DNA of 64,000 nucleotides, taken from positions 1 to 64,000 of IMG/VR virus record IMGVR_UViG_3300018080_004265; one strand, written 5' to 3'. Shown piece by piece: positions 1 to 7,869 of the stretch. How positions within the stretch are numbered: the first letter of the stretch is position 1; each line of letters starts with the position of its first letter. Made by a program: the position numbers and the translations under genes. Below the pieces are notes generated by a model. The model ran no database searches. It saw nothing but the letters and a program-made list of their open reading frames with translations, and had not been told where the DNA came from. The DNA is from a virus.

Positions 1-2
1 GA

Positions 3-83
3 AGAGGTAGAGGAATGGGACCCGGTAGAGGAGTAAATGCAAGAAGAGGTAGAGCTTGGGAAGAAGAGAATGGAAATAAATAA
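3..83 (+). CDS. C-terminal end of a Gly/Arg-rich protein (partial)
   Basis: An open frame enters from the left edge and ends at TAA 81-83. It reads as a Gly/Arg-rich tail (GRGRGMGPGRG, then an acidic end). The composition resembles the low-complexity tails of DUF5320-like small proteins or of RRM-type RNA-binding proteins, and an RRM protein follows shortly. Only 26 codons are visible, so no domain can be assigned. It overlaps the likely start of the next gene, as is common in this operon. Confidence 0.4.
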   Translation, partial: RGRGMGPGRGVNARRGRAWEEENGNK

Positions 84-240
84 AGATTGTCCTTGTTTGA
101 ATCTTAAATGTCAATACAGAACTAAATGTTCTGATTGTCAAGCTTTTCATGAGAGAATGGGTGGAACACCTGCTTGTAAAAAGTTAGAAAAGTCTAAAAA
201 AGAAGAGAAAAATAAAAAAGAAGAAAATGATGAGGAGTAA
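70..240 (+). CDS. Small Cys-rich protein, DUF6485-like
   Basis: A 56-residue protein with a compact cysteine cluster near the N-terminus (MEINKDCPC, then CQYRTKCSDCQAFH), followed by a Lys/Glu-rich low-complexity tail. The cysteine pattern recalls DUF6485, small presumed metal-binding proteins of anaerobic bacteria and archaea; this is recalled similarity, not a search. ATG 70 is chosen because family members begin close to the cysteine block. An in-frame ATG at 37 with GAGGAG three bases upstream would add 11 residues. The gene lies 22 bp before the RRM gene, so cotranscription is likely. The function is unknown. Confidence 0.6.
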   Translation: MEINKDCPCLNLKCQYRTKCSDCQAFHERMGGTPACKKLEKSKKEEKNKKEENDEE

Positions 241-262
241 AGAAGGCAGGTGAGAAAATAGA

Positions 263-514
263 ATGACTAATAAGTTATATATAGGTGGCATCGCATATGC
301 CACTGAAGAGGCAACATTGAAAGATGAATTTGCTAAAGCCGGTAATGTTCAATCAGTAAAAATAATTACTGATAAATTTACTGGTAAGTCAAGGGGATTT
401 GGTTTTGTTGAAATGTCTAGTATCGAAGAAGCTAAAAAAGCGATCGAGATGTTCAACGACAAAGAACTTGATGGTAGAGTGATTAAAGTTAACGAAGCTA
501 AACCATTAAAATAA
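263..514 (+). CDS. RRM-domain RNA-binding protein
   Basis: An 83-residue single RNA recognition motif filling the whole protein. RNP2 is LYIGGI (residues 5-10) and RNP1 is KSRGFGFV (residues 42-49), with the aromatic residues that stack on RNA bases intact. The beta-alpha-beta-beta-alpha-beta order is complete and ends in VNEAKPLK. Bacterial stand-alone RRM proteins of this type occur in cyanobacteria, proteobacteria and candidate-phyla bacteria; a phage copy is unusual. The SD AGGTGA precedes ATG 263. By inference it may bind phage or host mRNA post-transcriptionally. The RRM assignment itself is very secure. Confidence 0.95.
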   Translation: MTNKLYIGGIAYATEEATLKDEFAKAGNVQSVKIITDKFTGKSRGFGFVEMSSIEEAKKAIEMFNDKELDGRVIKVNEAKPLK

Positions 515-527
515 AAGGGGGAAATAC

Positions 528-827
528 ATGGATTTAAAAGCTTTAAAAGACAAACTAGTAGCAACAGTGAAATTTTATTATGATAAATTGTTAGCAGTAG
601 TAAACTCAGCATTGGATAATATAGTAAAAACAGTTGAAACTTTTTTGAATAAGATTCCACAAGCGATTGAAGATTCCTACAATATTATAATAAAGAATAT
701 AACAGCCCAGAATGCAGCAATTCTGGGATTGGTGTATATATTATATATCAATGCGAATACGGTTCTTAAGAACCCCGTAACATTGATTGCAGTATTGATT
801 GCAATTGTAGCTTTGTTGAAAAAATAG
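528..827 (+). CDS. Small membrane protein, unknown
   Basis: A 99-residue protein with a strong SD (GGGGGAA before ATG 528). The first ~65 residues form amphipathic helices with alternating Lys and hydrophobic residues. Two hydrophobic segments follow (about residues 63-77, ILGLVYILYIN region, and 83-96, LIAVLIAIVALL), with a KK C-terminus. This is consistent with a small inner-membrane protein. A holin-like role is possible from size, but no lysis gene is adjacent, so no function is assigned. Confidence 0.7.
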   Translation: MDLKALKDKLVATVKFYYDKLLAVVNSALDNIVKTVETFLNKIPQAIEDSYNIIIKNITAQNAAILGLVYILYINANTVLKNPVTLIAVLIAIVALLKK

Positions 828-828
828 A

Positions 829-1011
829 ATGCCTGGGAATATTCTCAAGATAAATGATTTTTTAGAATGGTATATCGGAGATAGTAAGATGCCGTCAGTA
901 TTAAACTTTTTAGATAATATTGGCGGCAGATACGATTCAGAAACCGGTGACTATGTCTTTAGAAAAGAAGAAAAAGAATTAATTCCCAACATTGTAGATG
1001 AAAGTTTATAA
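829..1011 (+). CDS. Hypothetical 60-residue protein
   Basis: It begins one base after the preceding stop, so translation is probably coupled. The protein is acidic with a short aromatic segment (LEWYIGD), a GGRYD turn and no recognisable motif. Its position between the membrane protein and the actin-like gene suggests the same transcript. It ends 16 bp before the actin-like gene, and the AAAGGAGG ribosome binding site of that gene lies in the gap. Confidence 0.6.
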   Translation: MPGNILKINDFLEWYIGDSKMPSVLNFLDNIGGRYDSETGDYVFRKEEKELIPNIVDESL

Positions 1012-1027
1012 AAGGAGGTAAAGTAAA

Positions 1028-2044
1028 ATGCCAATTGGAGCTGATATTGGAACGATGAATATCGTTTCAGCGCGAAAGAATAGTGATGGAAAAGTTATCT
1101 ATAAACGAGACCGTGATATTTTTATAGAGCTTCCTGAGAATGCTCAAGAAGCGAAACAATTTATGGATATGGCAGGATCGAAGTTAGTCTCTATAGATAA
1201 AAAGAACTATGCGGTTGGAGAGGAAGCCGTCAATTTCTCTTCATTCTTTGGCGAGGATTTTAAAAGACCGTTGAAAAATGGAATGATAAACCCTGATGAA
1301 GAAGATCTTGCCATCCATATTTTGAATACTATTATAGGTGGGGTATTAGGTAAACCCGCTAAAAAGGATGAACTTTGTGTTTTCTCTGTTCCTGCTGAAC
1401 CTATTGATGACGTACGTAATGCTCTCTATCATAGAAAGACATTAGAGTTACTTGTTGAACAGGCAGGATATAAGCCTAAGGCAATTAATGAGGCGCAAGC
1501 GATCATTTATGCTGAGCTTATGAAGAATCAAATGACTGGTATTGCGATATCGTGGGGGGCAGGTTTGTGCAACGTAAGTGTATCCTACAAAGCATTACCA
1601 GTATTTTCATTTAGTGTTAATAGATGTGGTGACTGGATCGATGAACAAGTAAAACAAGCGACTAGCAAACCAACATCCGAAGTTGCTATTATCAAAGAGC
1701 AAGAATTAGATCTGACTAAGAATAGTGATGACCGAATTCTTCGATATTTGAAAGCATATTATGAAGAGCTTATTGATTATGTTATTCGTAATATCATCAA
1801 GAAATTTGAAGCAACAAAAAGAATCCCACCAGCATTAGATGCAAAACATCGAAATGCAGAACCAATTCCTATTGTGTTAGCTGGTGGTACATCAACGCCA
1901 AAAGGATTCCCTGAAATGTTCAGAGATAGAATTGAGATCTCTGAATTCCCATTTAAAATTTCAGAGATACTTGTGGCAAACGATCCGCTATATACTGTAG
2001 CAAAAGGATGTTTGATATACGCAGAATCTGAAGAATCTAAGTGA
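1028..2044 (+). CDS. Actin/Hsp70-superfamily filament-type ATPase
   Basis: A 338-residue protein with the actin-fold nucleotide signature. Phosphate-1 is near the N-terminus (GADIGTMNIV, residues 4-13). A phosphate-2-like segment, ISWGAGLCNVSV, lies near residue 176. The adenosine motif VLAGGTSTPKGF is in the last quarter. The RPLKNGMI segment resembles that of MreB/MamK/ParM-like proteins. Such proteins assemble into dynamic filaments that move DNA or position complexes; phage actins such as Alp6A and AlpC are known. Strong SD AAAGGAGG. Whether this one polymerises cannot be seen. The superfamily assignment is secure and the subfamily is not. Confidence 0.85.
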   Translation: MPIGADIGTMNIVSARKNSDGKVIYKRDRDIFIELPENAQEAKQFMDMAGSKLVSIDKKNYAVGEEAVNFSSFFGEDFKRPLKNGMINPDEEDLAIHILNTIIGGVLGKPAKKDELCVFSVPAEPIDDVRNALYHRKTLELLVEQAGYKPKAINEAQAIIYAELMKNQMTGIAISWGAGLCNVSVSYKALPVFSFSVNRCGDWIDEQVKQATSKPTSEVAIIKEQELDLTKNSDDRILRYLKAYYEELIDYVIRNIIKKFEATKRIPPALDAKHRNAEPIPIVLAGGTSTPKGFPEMFRDRIEISEFPFKISEILVANDPLYTVAKGCLIYAESEESK

Positions 2045-2068
2045 CTACGAGGGGCGTTGAAAATCTAA

Positions 2069-2206
2069 ATGTATTTCAAAAGAAACAAAAAAGAAATTCG
2101 TATAGAGAACGAAGAGAAAGTACTTGTACTTAAACGCAAAGTATTGGAACAAGCATTGAAAGATCTCGTAAGAGATTTTAAAGAAGAATTTTTAAATTTG
2201 AATTGA
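2069..2206 (+). CDS. Small charged protein, unknown
   Basis: A 45-residue ORF in the gap between the actin-like gene and the tag-repeat gene. It encodes a highly charged, probably helical peptide (EEKVLVLKRKVLEQ) that could form a short coiled coil. ATG 2069 has a GAGGGG stretch about 14 bases upstream, longer than ideal. Its TGA stop lies inside the SD of the next gene. Location after a ParM-like ATPase would fit a small partner or adaptor, but nothing else supports that. Confidence 0.45.
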   Translation: MYFKRNKKEIRIENEEKVLVLKRKVLEQALKDLVRDFKEEFLNLN

Positions 2207-2214
2207 GGAGAACA

Positions 2215-3186
2215 ATGGAACTACCAATACTGAAGTCAAAAGGCCCATGGAAAAAAGGTAAAAAAGCACCCGAAATTAAACCTTTTGTTTCACATTCAAA
2301 AGAAGAATATGAAAGACGAAAAAACAATCTTTTAGAACAAGGATATGAAATAATTAAAGAAGATTATAAAATGACTCCCGAGGGTCCCAAATTTACTATT
2401 TATGCAAAATATAATCCTGTTGATACCCGATTTGAAATTAATGAAGATGTAATTTATGAGGGTGATGATGCTATTGTTGTTGGTCAAGAAGGTAATAATT
2501 ATATTGTTAGTCTTCCATATATGGATCAAACTGTAATAGCAGAACCAAGTGAATTACGAAGACCAACAGCAGATGAATTACATTATAGTGATGTAGTTGC
2601 AAAACCTAGTAGATCTAAAGACCCAAAAGATATGCCGATTGAAGATGTTTTAGCAGAAGCAAAAGAATTATTGAGTGGTGCAAAAAGGTATGAAGAAGGT
2701 AGAAAAACTATTAAATCTAAAGGACCGTGGAAAAAGGGAAAGAAATTAAAAGTAGATAATAAAGGAATACAACAGATTGTAGATAGAATAGATGATATTG
2801 ATGATGAGATATCAATACTAGAAGATGATCTATATGATGATAGAGTTCAAGAAGGTGGAACACTTGGTGGGATGAATGAATACGAACTTGAAGAAGAAAT
2901 AAGAAAACTCAGCAACAAAAAAGACTCATTAACTGCTCAATTAAAAAAACTTTCTAAATCAAAAGGACCATGGAGATTTCGTAAGAAAAAACATGGTGAA
3001 CAAAGATATGAATATCCTCGACAAACAGAATGCAAATATGCTTTACCAAAGAAAAAAAATAAATCAATGGGAGGCATGACAACAACAGGAGGCGGAAGAG
3101 GAGTAGTAACAGTTGGTATGGGTAGTTATCCTAAATTAAGAAAGAAAGAACATCTACCTTCAGAGAAAAAGAAAAGGAGAAAATAA
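2215..3186 (+). CDS. Protein with three SKGPWKKGKK tag copies
   Basis: Three near-identical basic tags are spaced through this 323-residue protein: KSKGPWKKGKK at the N-terminus after LPIL, KSKGPWKKGKK near residue 173, and KSKGPWRFRKKK near residue 250. Between the first two is a predicted small beta-barrel-like stretch (INEDVIYEGDDAIVVGQEG), and between the last two an acidic coiled coil. The C-terminus is Gly- then Lys-rich. ATG 2215 is preferred over an upstream TTG because TGAGGAGA lies just before it. The same tag occurs at the start of unrelated proteins downstream. The function is unknown; a virion or scaffold-associated address tag is an inference. Confidence 0.75.
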   Translation: MELPILKSKGPWKKGKKAPEIKPFVSHSKEEYERRKNNLLEQGYEIIKEDYKMTPEGPKFTIYAKYNPVDTRFEINEDVIYEGDDAIVVGQEGNNYIVSLPYMDQTVIAEPSELRRPTADELHYSDVVAKPSRSKDPKDMPIEDVLAEAKELLSGAKRYEEGRKTIKSKGPWKKGKKLKVDNKGIQQIVDRIDDIDDEISILEDDLYDDRVQEGGTLGGMNEYELEEEIRKLSNKKDSLTAQLKKLSKSKGPWRFRKKKHGEQRYEYPRQTECKYALPKKKNKSMGGMTTTGGGRGVVTVGMGSYPKLRKKEHLPSEKKKRRK

Positions 3187-3362
3187 TGAGAAAAGCAAAG
3201 TCATTAGCTTATGAAAAGAAAAGAGCAGAGAAAACTTGGAGAACAACTAAAAAAGAAGAGCGAAAAGATGCATATAAAGTTTACTTAAAAGTATGTGCTA
3301 AGATAAAAAGAGAAATGAGAGATAGAAGAGCTAGAAAAGTAGCACCAAAACAAGTAGGTTAA
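3186..3362 (+). CDS. Small Arg/Lys-rich protein
   Basis: A 58-residue, strongly basic, helix-prone protein (KKRAEKTWRTTKKEERKDAY, then KIKREMRDRRARK). Its ATG overlaps the TAA of the preceding gene by one base and its own stop is 2 bp before the papain-like gene, indicating translational coupling. The charge suggests nucleic-acid binding or capsid-interior packing. No family is recognised. Confidence 0.6.
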   Translation: MRKAKSLAYEKKRAEKTWRTTKKEERKDAYKVYLKVCAKIKREMRDRRARKVAPKQVG

Positions 3363-3364
3363 TA

Positions 3365-4237
3365 ATGAAAGATGAGAACAAAACAACTGGGGCAAAACGT
3401 TCACCTGTTGATGAAAGAGACTGGCGAGCAGAATCAATACATCCAACAGTAACACTTCCTTTAAAATTTGATTTAAGAGAGAAGATGCTTCCCGTTAGAG
3501 ATCAAGGATATCAAGGTTCGTGTGCAGCAATGACAGCGGCCGCTATGAAAGAATATCAAGAATATATAAATATTAGTTTAGCAGAATATATGAGCCCTCA
3601 GTTTGTTTATGATAATAGATATGATCAAACACATCTTGCTGGAATGTATGGTAGAGAAGTTATGCAGATCCTTCAAGAAAAGGGAGATTGCAGAGAAGTA
3701 ACTTATCCATATAATCATCCCCATAGTCCAGAAGATATTGCAGAAAATATATATGAAGAAGCATTGAATTTTACAATACAAAATTATGCTCAAGTAACAA
3801 CAATAGAAGGATTAAAAACTGCATTGATGCAGAATGGTCCTTGTTATATAGCTGTTCCTGTTTATAGATACGATACAAGAATGTGGTACCAATATCCTGG
3901 AGATGTTGGTAAATGTGGTCATGCTATGACAGTTGTAGGGTGGGATGATAAGGGATTTATAATCAGGAATAGTTGGGGAGAAGATTGGGGAGACAAAGGA
4001 TTTTGTACTTTCCCTTATGAAGATTGGGGATGGCAATGGGAAGTTTGGTCTCCTATTGATGATAATTCATCAACCCCTAATCCGAAATATTTTAATAATT
4101 TATGGCTGATGAAATTCTGGTTATGGCTGCAAAAAGCATATAAAAAATATAGACCATTTTTTGATATGGCAATATTGACTGCAGTTTTCTTTACTGTAAA
4201 ATTTATTTTAGTTGATCTATTACATTGGGTGAAATGA
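3365..4237 (+). CDS. Papain-like (C1A) cysteine protease with C-terminal membrane anchor
   Basis: A 290-residue protein with the full C1-type catalytic set. Cys53 is in QGYQGSCAAM (Gln50 would form the oxyanion hole), His186 is in KCGHAMTVVGW, and Asn202 is in RNSWGEDWGDKGF, the hallmark downstream block. The DLREKMLPVRDQG start of the mature domain is also typical. There is no signal peptide. A hydrophobic helix near residues 267-286 (AILTAVFFTVKFILVDLL) predicts membrane anchoring at the C-terminus. C1 proteases are uncommon in phages. Possible roles are host-protein or envelope cleavage, or virion maturation; context does not decide. The protease call is very secure. Confidence 0.93.
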   Translation: MKDENKTTGAKRSPVDERDWRAESIHPTVTLPLKFDLREKMLPVRDQGYQGSCAAMTAAAMKEYQEYINISLAEYMSPQFVYDNRYDQTHLAGMYGREVMQILQEKGDCREVTYPYNHPHSPEDIAENIYEEALNFTIQNYAQVTTIEGLKTALMQNGPCYIAVPVYRYDTRMWYQYPGDVGKCGHAMTVVGWDDKGFIIRNSWGEDWGDKGFCTFPYEDWGWQWEVWSPIDDNSSTPNPKYFNNLWLMKFWLWLQKAYKKYRPFFDMAILTAVFFTVKFILVDLLHWVK

Positions 4238-4434
4238 TCACTGAAAAGACTTTGATGAGAGATATATATTGTTCTTCTGATTTCAAAAAAGAATTAGTAA
4301 TTAGATTATTTAATATTCCTAGAGGTTCTTGTTTTAGTTGTATGGGAATAGCACATATATCATTAAAAGATGCTTGTAAAGAAAAAAATTTAAATTTAGA
4401 GAGTGTGTTAAATGAAATACAAACTACCAATTGA
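4234..4434 (+). CDS. DUF1858-like redox-disulfide protein
   Basis: A 66-residue protein starting at ATG 4234, overlapping the previous TGA (ATGA). It shows the plan of the small hybrid-cluster-associated redox disulfide domain (DUF1858): MITEKTLMRDI, a helix, then CFSCMGIAHISLKDACKEKN. The CxxC pair and the helix with DACK follow the family pattern. Such proteins occur mostly in anaerobes and are thought to act in redox chemistry. An in-frame TTG at 4225 is rejected in favour of the ATG. Family assignment is from memory of the pattern. Confidence 0.7.
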   Translation: MITEKTLMRDIYCSSDFKKELVIRLFNIPRGSCFSCMGIAHISLKDACKEKNLNLESVLNEIQTTN

Positions 4435-4687
4435 GAAAGCTATTAAAAGTGGATATGATAAGATTTTCTGGGATGCTGGAAAATCTAGTAATTATAATGG
4501 GAAATATGATCCTAAACAATTAGCTATGGGAATAAAAGTTGAATATGAGCATACAACAGACAAAAAGATGGCTGAGAAAATTGCTAAAGATCATATTGCG
4601 GAAATTCCAGATTATTATACCAGATTAGATGCTATGGAAGAACAAGCTAAAGCTGAAGGTAAATTCAGAAAAATTCCCAACAAATAA
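4412..4687 (+). CDS. DUF5661-like protein with LPIxK start
   Basis: A 91-residue protein overlapping the preceding gene by 23 bp. After an MKYKLPIEK start it carries a segment typical of DUF5661 (DPKQLAMGIKVEYEHT, then AEKIAKDHIAEIPDYYTRL), found in phage and bacterial small proteins. The LPIEK start recurs in other proteins of this window (13955, 14358, 14894). The function is unknown. Conserved His/Glu/Asp residues in the core could bind metal, which is inference. Confidence 0.75.
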   Translation: MKYKLPIEKAIKSGYDKIFWDAGKSSNYNGKYDPKQLAMGIKVEYEHTTDKKMAEKIAKDHIAEIPDYYTRLDAMEEQAKAEGKFRKIPNK

Positions 4688-4710
4688 AATAAAGTCAAGG
4701 AGAGATGTTA

Positions 4711-5859
4711 ATGAAGCGCACAGTTTTAATGTGGAAAGCCGACCATGCTGGGTGTGGCTGGGCAAGAATAGAGATGATTTCAAAATACTTAAATAAATAT
4801 TATGGAGATGAATTAGAAACAAGAACTTCGAATGTTATGAATCCAGATGAATGGGTAGAAAAAGATAAAGATGGTAAAATAATTGGTCCCAAGATACATT
4901 TAACAATACATCAACGACAATATGGGACACCTAACTTACAAAACTTTAGAGTACTCCAGAGAAATTTAAAGATTCCATGTATATATGAAATAGATGATTA
5001 TTTACATGGTGTGAGTAGATGGAGTACGGCATATCAAGCATATAATCCTCATACACAAAAAGAGCGATTTAAAAATATCGATTTATATTTAAAAGAAGCA
5101 AATGCTGTTACAGTAACGACAGATTATTTAAAAGGATTATATTCAGCTTACAATGGTAAAATTTACGTTCTGCCTAACTGTATAGATTTTGATGAAGTTT
5201 ATACCGATGAAATTCTCAAATTAAGAGAACAACATAGGAGTGAACATGAAAAAAAGAATGAAATTTGGATTGGGTGGGCCGGGTCTAATACTCATTTACC
5301 TGATCTACGTATTATCATTGATGCTATTAAGCAAATCTTGCACGATTTTCCAAATGTCAAACTCGCCCTCGGTGGTTGGCATGGAGAATTTAGAAATAAA
5401 GAAGGCGAAATAGTAAATCCAGAACTTAACCCATGGAAAGATGTTCCCGAAGATAGAATAGTTAAAATCCCATGGGCTAAAGATATGAAAGATTACCCCA
5501 AGATGCTTGCTCAATTTGATATAGGACTTGCTCCATTAGAAGATAATGATTTTAATAGAGCAAAATCAAATATTAAATTATTAGAATATGGTGGGTGTGG
5601 AGTTCCAGTAATTTGTTCTGATGTTGAACCATACACTCAAACAGTAACAAGCGGAGAGAATGGTTATAGGATTAAAGTTAAAGGGTCAGTTCATTATAGA
5701 TGGTATAAAAGAATAAAGCAATTAGTTGAAGATAGAGAAATGAGATTGAAATTGGGAACGAATATTAATAAGTATGTAAGAGATAATTTTGATATAAAAA
5801 AGAATATCCATTTATGGCGAGATGCATATGTAGATATTATGGATTCTTTTCATAAATGA
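4711..5859 (+). CDS. GT-B glycosyltransferase (GT4-like)
   Basis: A protein of about 382 residues with GT-B features. The N-terminal half opens with GCGWARIEM (Gly-rich loop) and contains YEIDDYLHGV. The C-terminal half contains IWIGWAGSNTHLPDL, a KIPWAKDM segment, a DIGLAPLEDNDFN stretch and SNIKLLEYGGCGVPVICSD, which matches the GT4 sugar-nucleotide site (E-x7-E-like, with GVPV). ATG 4711 is chosen over ATG 4705 because AAGGAGAG ends at 4704, so 4711 has normal spacing. It probably transfers a sugar onto host surface glycan, a virion protein or DNA; the substrate is unknown. Confidence 0.88.
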   Translation: MKRTVLMWKADHAGCGWARIEMISKYLNKYYGDELETRTSNVMNPDEWVEKDKDGKIIGPKIHLTIHQRQYGTPNLQNFRVLQRNLKIPCIYEIDDYLHGVSRWSTAYQAYNPHTQKERFKNIDLYLKEANAVTVTTDYLKGLYSAYNGKIYVLPNCIDFDEVYTDEILKLREQHRSEHEKKNEIWIGWAGSNTHLPDLRIIIDAIKQILHDFPNVKLALGGWHGEFRNKEGEIVNPELNPWKDVPEDRIVKIPWAKDMKDYPKMLAQFDIGLAPLEDNDFNRAKSNIKLLEYGGCGVPVICSDVEPYTQTVTSGENGYRIKVKGSVHYRWYKRIKQLVEDREMRLKLGTNINKYVRDNFDIKKNIHLWRDAYVDIMDSFHK

Positions 5860-5874
5860 TGAAGGGGAGATACA

Positions 5875-6222
5875 ATGCCATTCGAATCAAAAAAACAAGC
5901 GCGCTTTGCTTTCGGAACAGATCAACCATGGGCTGAGGAATGGGCAAAGAAAACAGATTTTAAGAAACTACCTGAAAAGAAGAAAAAAAAGAAAAAATCA
6001 TTAGATCTTCCAATGTATAAATCAGAAGTAACTGATCTTGCAAAAGATGTAATGAAAAATAAGATTACTCTTCCTGAAGCATTGGGTAAAATAGATAATG
6101 GCAAACGTAAACAGTTATTAAAAGAGATAAGAACTAATGGGAAGTCTGTTAAGAAAAAGAATAAAAAGAAAAAGTTAACTACTGAAGGTCAAGCATTATC
6201 TTCATTAGGCGGCGGAATGTAA
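5875..6222 (+). CDS. Basic protein with phage KKQARFAF motif
   Basis: A 115-residue protein opening with SKKQARFAFGTDQPWAEEW. This matches a recurring phage motif (usual form KSKAQARFMFA...PxxAxxWA) found in small proteins near head genes. Two Lys-rich blocks flank a central helical segment that begins LDLPMYKS. SD GGGGAG precedes ATG 5875. The net charge suggests DNA or capsid-interior contact. The function is unknown; it belongs to the tagged group by position and motif style. Confidence 0.7.
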   Translation: MPFESKKQARFAFGTDQPWAEEWAKKTDFKKLPEKKKKKKKSLDLPMYKSEVTDLAKDVMKNKITLPEALGKIDNGKRKQLLKEIRTNGKSVKKKNKKKKLTTEGQALSSLGGGM

Positions 6223-6737
6223 TGGCACTAAATAAATTTCAAGATAATAATATAGAAAAGGGTAAACCATGGCATATGCAGAATCGTATGTATGGGGAAG
6301 GGCGCGGATTTTCTGGAAGAAAAGAAAAGATCAAGCATTATAAATTAAAAGGATTTTTAGATTGGCTCGAAGAGCGACATGATATGAAGTTATCTATTGC
6401 TGGAGAAATGCTGACAAGAGGAAAAAGTAATGATATTAAGTTAGTTGCAGAACCAACTGAAAAAAATTTTAGCAAAGTAAGATCATCAGTTCATGAAATG
6501 TTAGGGTATCTTCGACATGTACAGAGAAGTTTATATAATCAAGAGAAACCAACAACAGAGATATCTATTAAAATGAAGCCTGAATGGAAAAATGATGTAA
6601 AAATATTATTTGAAAATGAATATCCCGATATTGATGTAAATAAAATTAAATATATTAAAATGAAAAGAAGCGGGTTATTTGATCATTTTGATGGATTTGA
6701 ATATGATGAAATACCCCATGAGAGGATAGATCAATGA
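6222..6737 (+). CDS. KGKPW-tagged protein, unknown
   Basis: A 171-residue protein whose N-terminus carries the tag IEKGKPWHMQNRMYGEGRGF near residues 11-30, followed by a basic GRKEKIKH stretch. The body is helical and mixed-charge with no known motif. Its ATG lies within the stop of the upstream gene and its stop overlaps the next ATG (ATGA at 6734). The tag is shared with 6734, 11669 and 12823 while the bodies differ, which argues for a common addressing role rather than common enzymatic function. Confidence 0.7.
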   Translation: MALNKFQDNNIEKGKPWHMQNRMYGEGRGFSGRKEKIKHYKLKGFLDWLEERHDMKLSIAGEMLTRGKSNDIKLVAEPTEKNFSKVRSSVHEMLGYLRHVQRSLYNQEKPTTEISIKMKPEWKNDVKILFENEYPDIDVNKIKYIKMKRSGLFDHFDGFEYDEIPHERIDQ

Positions 6738-7321
6738 CATTAAAAAAATATGGATCAAGTTTTTATAAGAGTTCATTTTCAAAAGCTAAACCATGGCTTC
6801 TTCAACAACGAGAATTCGGAGCGGGAAAAGGTAAAAAAGGTACAACAAAAAAGACTCCAGCTGAAGAATTCAATCATCCACCAATAGGGGTTATAACTAC
6901 AAAAGAACAAACATTGCGAGGGGTAGACCAAACTCCAGACTTTCATTTAAAAGCTGAAAAATATGATGTTATTGGAGTTAGTGAAGATATGCATGGTATA
7001 AAAACATATGTAACAAATACTTGGTATGATAAAGATAAAAGGATCCCTTTGCTTATTCATGAAGCGATGGTTGATAACTTTCAAGATATGCAAGAAGCAA
7101 TGATCGAATCAGACCTTGATGTTCAACACAGAGCATGGAAAGCTAAAGATGAATTAATCAAAGTTGGAAAAAATAATGATTATAAATTAGATTCCTCAAC
7201 TGTTAGTAGAATTACTGATAAATTTGATATTGAATTAGAAGATCTTCAAAGAGCAATGCAAAGATCTGATTATAGTTTAGAATACAATGGTTACGGGAAT
7301 TTTACATTAGAAGAAAATTAA
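6734..7321 (+). CDS. KAKPW-tagged protein, unknown
   Basis: A 195-residue protein with the N-terminal tag FSKAKPWLLQQREFGAGKGK followed by KGTTKK. The body after about residue 45 contains a mixed alpha/beta region (KYDVIGVSEDMHGIKTYVTN) and helices with many acidic residues. I recognise no domain. The ATGA overlap with the upstream gene implies coupled translation. Tag and body boundaries are clear by eye because the tag is basic and Gly-rich while the body is acidic. Confidence 0.7.
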   Translation: MTLKKYGSSFYKSSFSKAKPWLLQQREFGAGKGKKGTTKKTPAEEFNHPPIGVITTKEQTLRGVDQTPDFHLKAEKYDVIGVSEDMHGIKTYVTNTWYDKDKRIPLLIHEAMVDNFQDMQEAMIESDLDVQHRAWKAKDELIKVGKNNDYKLDSSTVSRITDKFDIELEDLQRAMQRSDYSLEYNGYGNFTLEEN

Positions 7322-7332
7322 AGGAGTAAAGA

Positions 7333-7869
7333 ATGAAAGTATTGCATGAGGGAAAGTATGTATCATTGGTAGATCTTAGTGTTGGATATGAAACACTAAA
7401 AGAGAAAGATATTGTTATTTCATTTGTAAAAAAAGTAAGTCAATTCGGGGAAACACTTTATGCTGTTAGATATGAGAATTGTCCGCCTTATAGTGAAGAT
7501 GAAAATTATTATACAATAATTAGTGGCAAAATAGATGAAGGCGAAACTCCAATGGATGCTTGTATTAGAGAATTAGTTGAAGAAGCTGGAGTAAAAATAT
7601 TAAATAAAGATATTGTTAATCCATCATTTGAAAAGATTCCAGTATGTAAATCAACTATGATGAGAACGAACTTATATATTATTACATTAAATGAGGATCG
7701 CAAAGATCTTGATTGGGAAGAGACAGAAGCAACGGGTGATGGAACAGAGTTTGAAGGTAACAGTGAAACACAATGGCTCACAATGGATGAACTAATAAAC
7801 ATTCTAAATAATAATAGCAACTTTGATGTACTATATTATCTAGCATGTTTTGTGTATCAAAATGCATAA
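7333..7869 (+). CDS. Nudix hydrolase
   Basis: A 178-residue protein with a complete Nudix box, G-x5-E-x7-REL-x-EEAG-V, at about residues 65-87 (GKIDEGET, then RELVEEAGV). This loop-helix-loop binds Mg2+ and cleaves nucleoside diphosphates linked to another moiety. Beta strands before and after fit the family, and a short insert with TEATGDGTEFEG precedes the C-terminal helix. SD AAGGAG. Phage Nudix enzymes can act on (d)NTPs, NAD-type cofactors, ADP-ribose or RNA caps. The substrate cannot be read from sequence. Confidence 0.9.
   Translation: MKVLHEGKYVSLVDLSVGYETLKEKDIVISFVKKVSQFGETLYAVRYENCPPYSEDENYYTIISGKIDEGETPMDACIRELVEEAGVKILNKDIVNPSFEKIPVCKSTMMRTNLYIITLNEDRKDLDWEETEATGDGTEFEGNSETQWLTMDELINILNNNSNFDVLYYLACFVYQNA

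Noticed and set aside
349-660. Minus-strand ORF over the RRM and membrane genes
   Set aside because: Reverse shadow of two well-supported + strand genes, with no ribosome binding site and Leu/Ser-rich composition typical of antisense AT-rich DNA.
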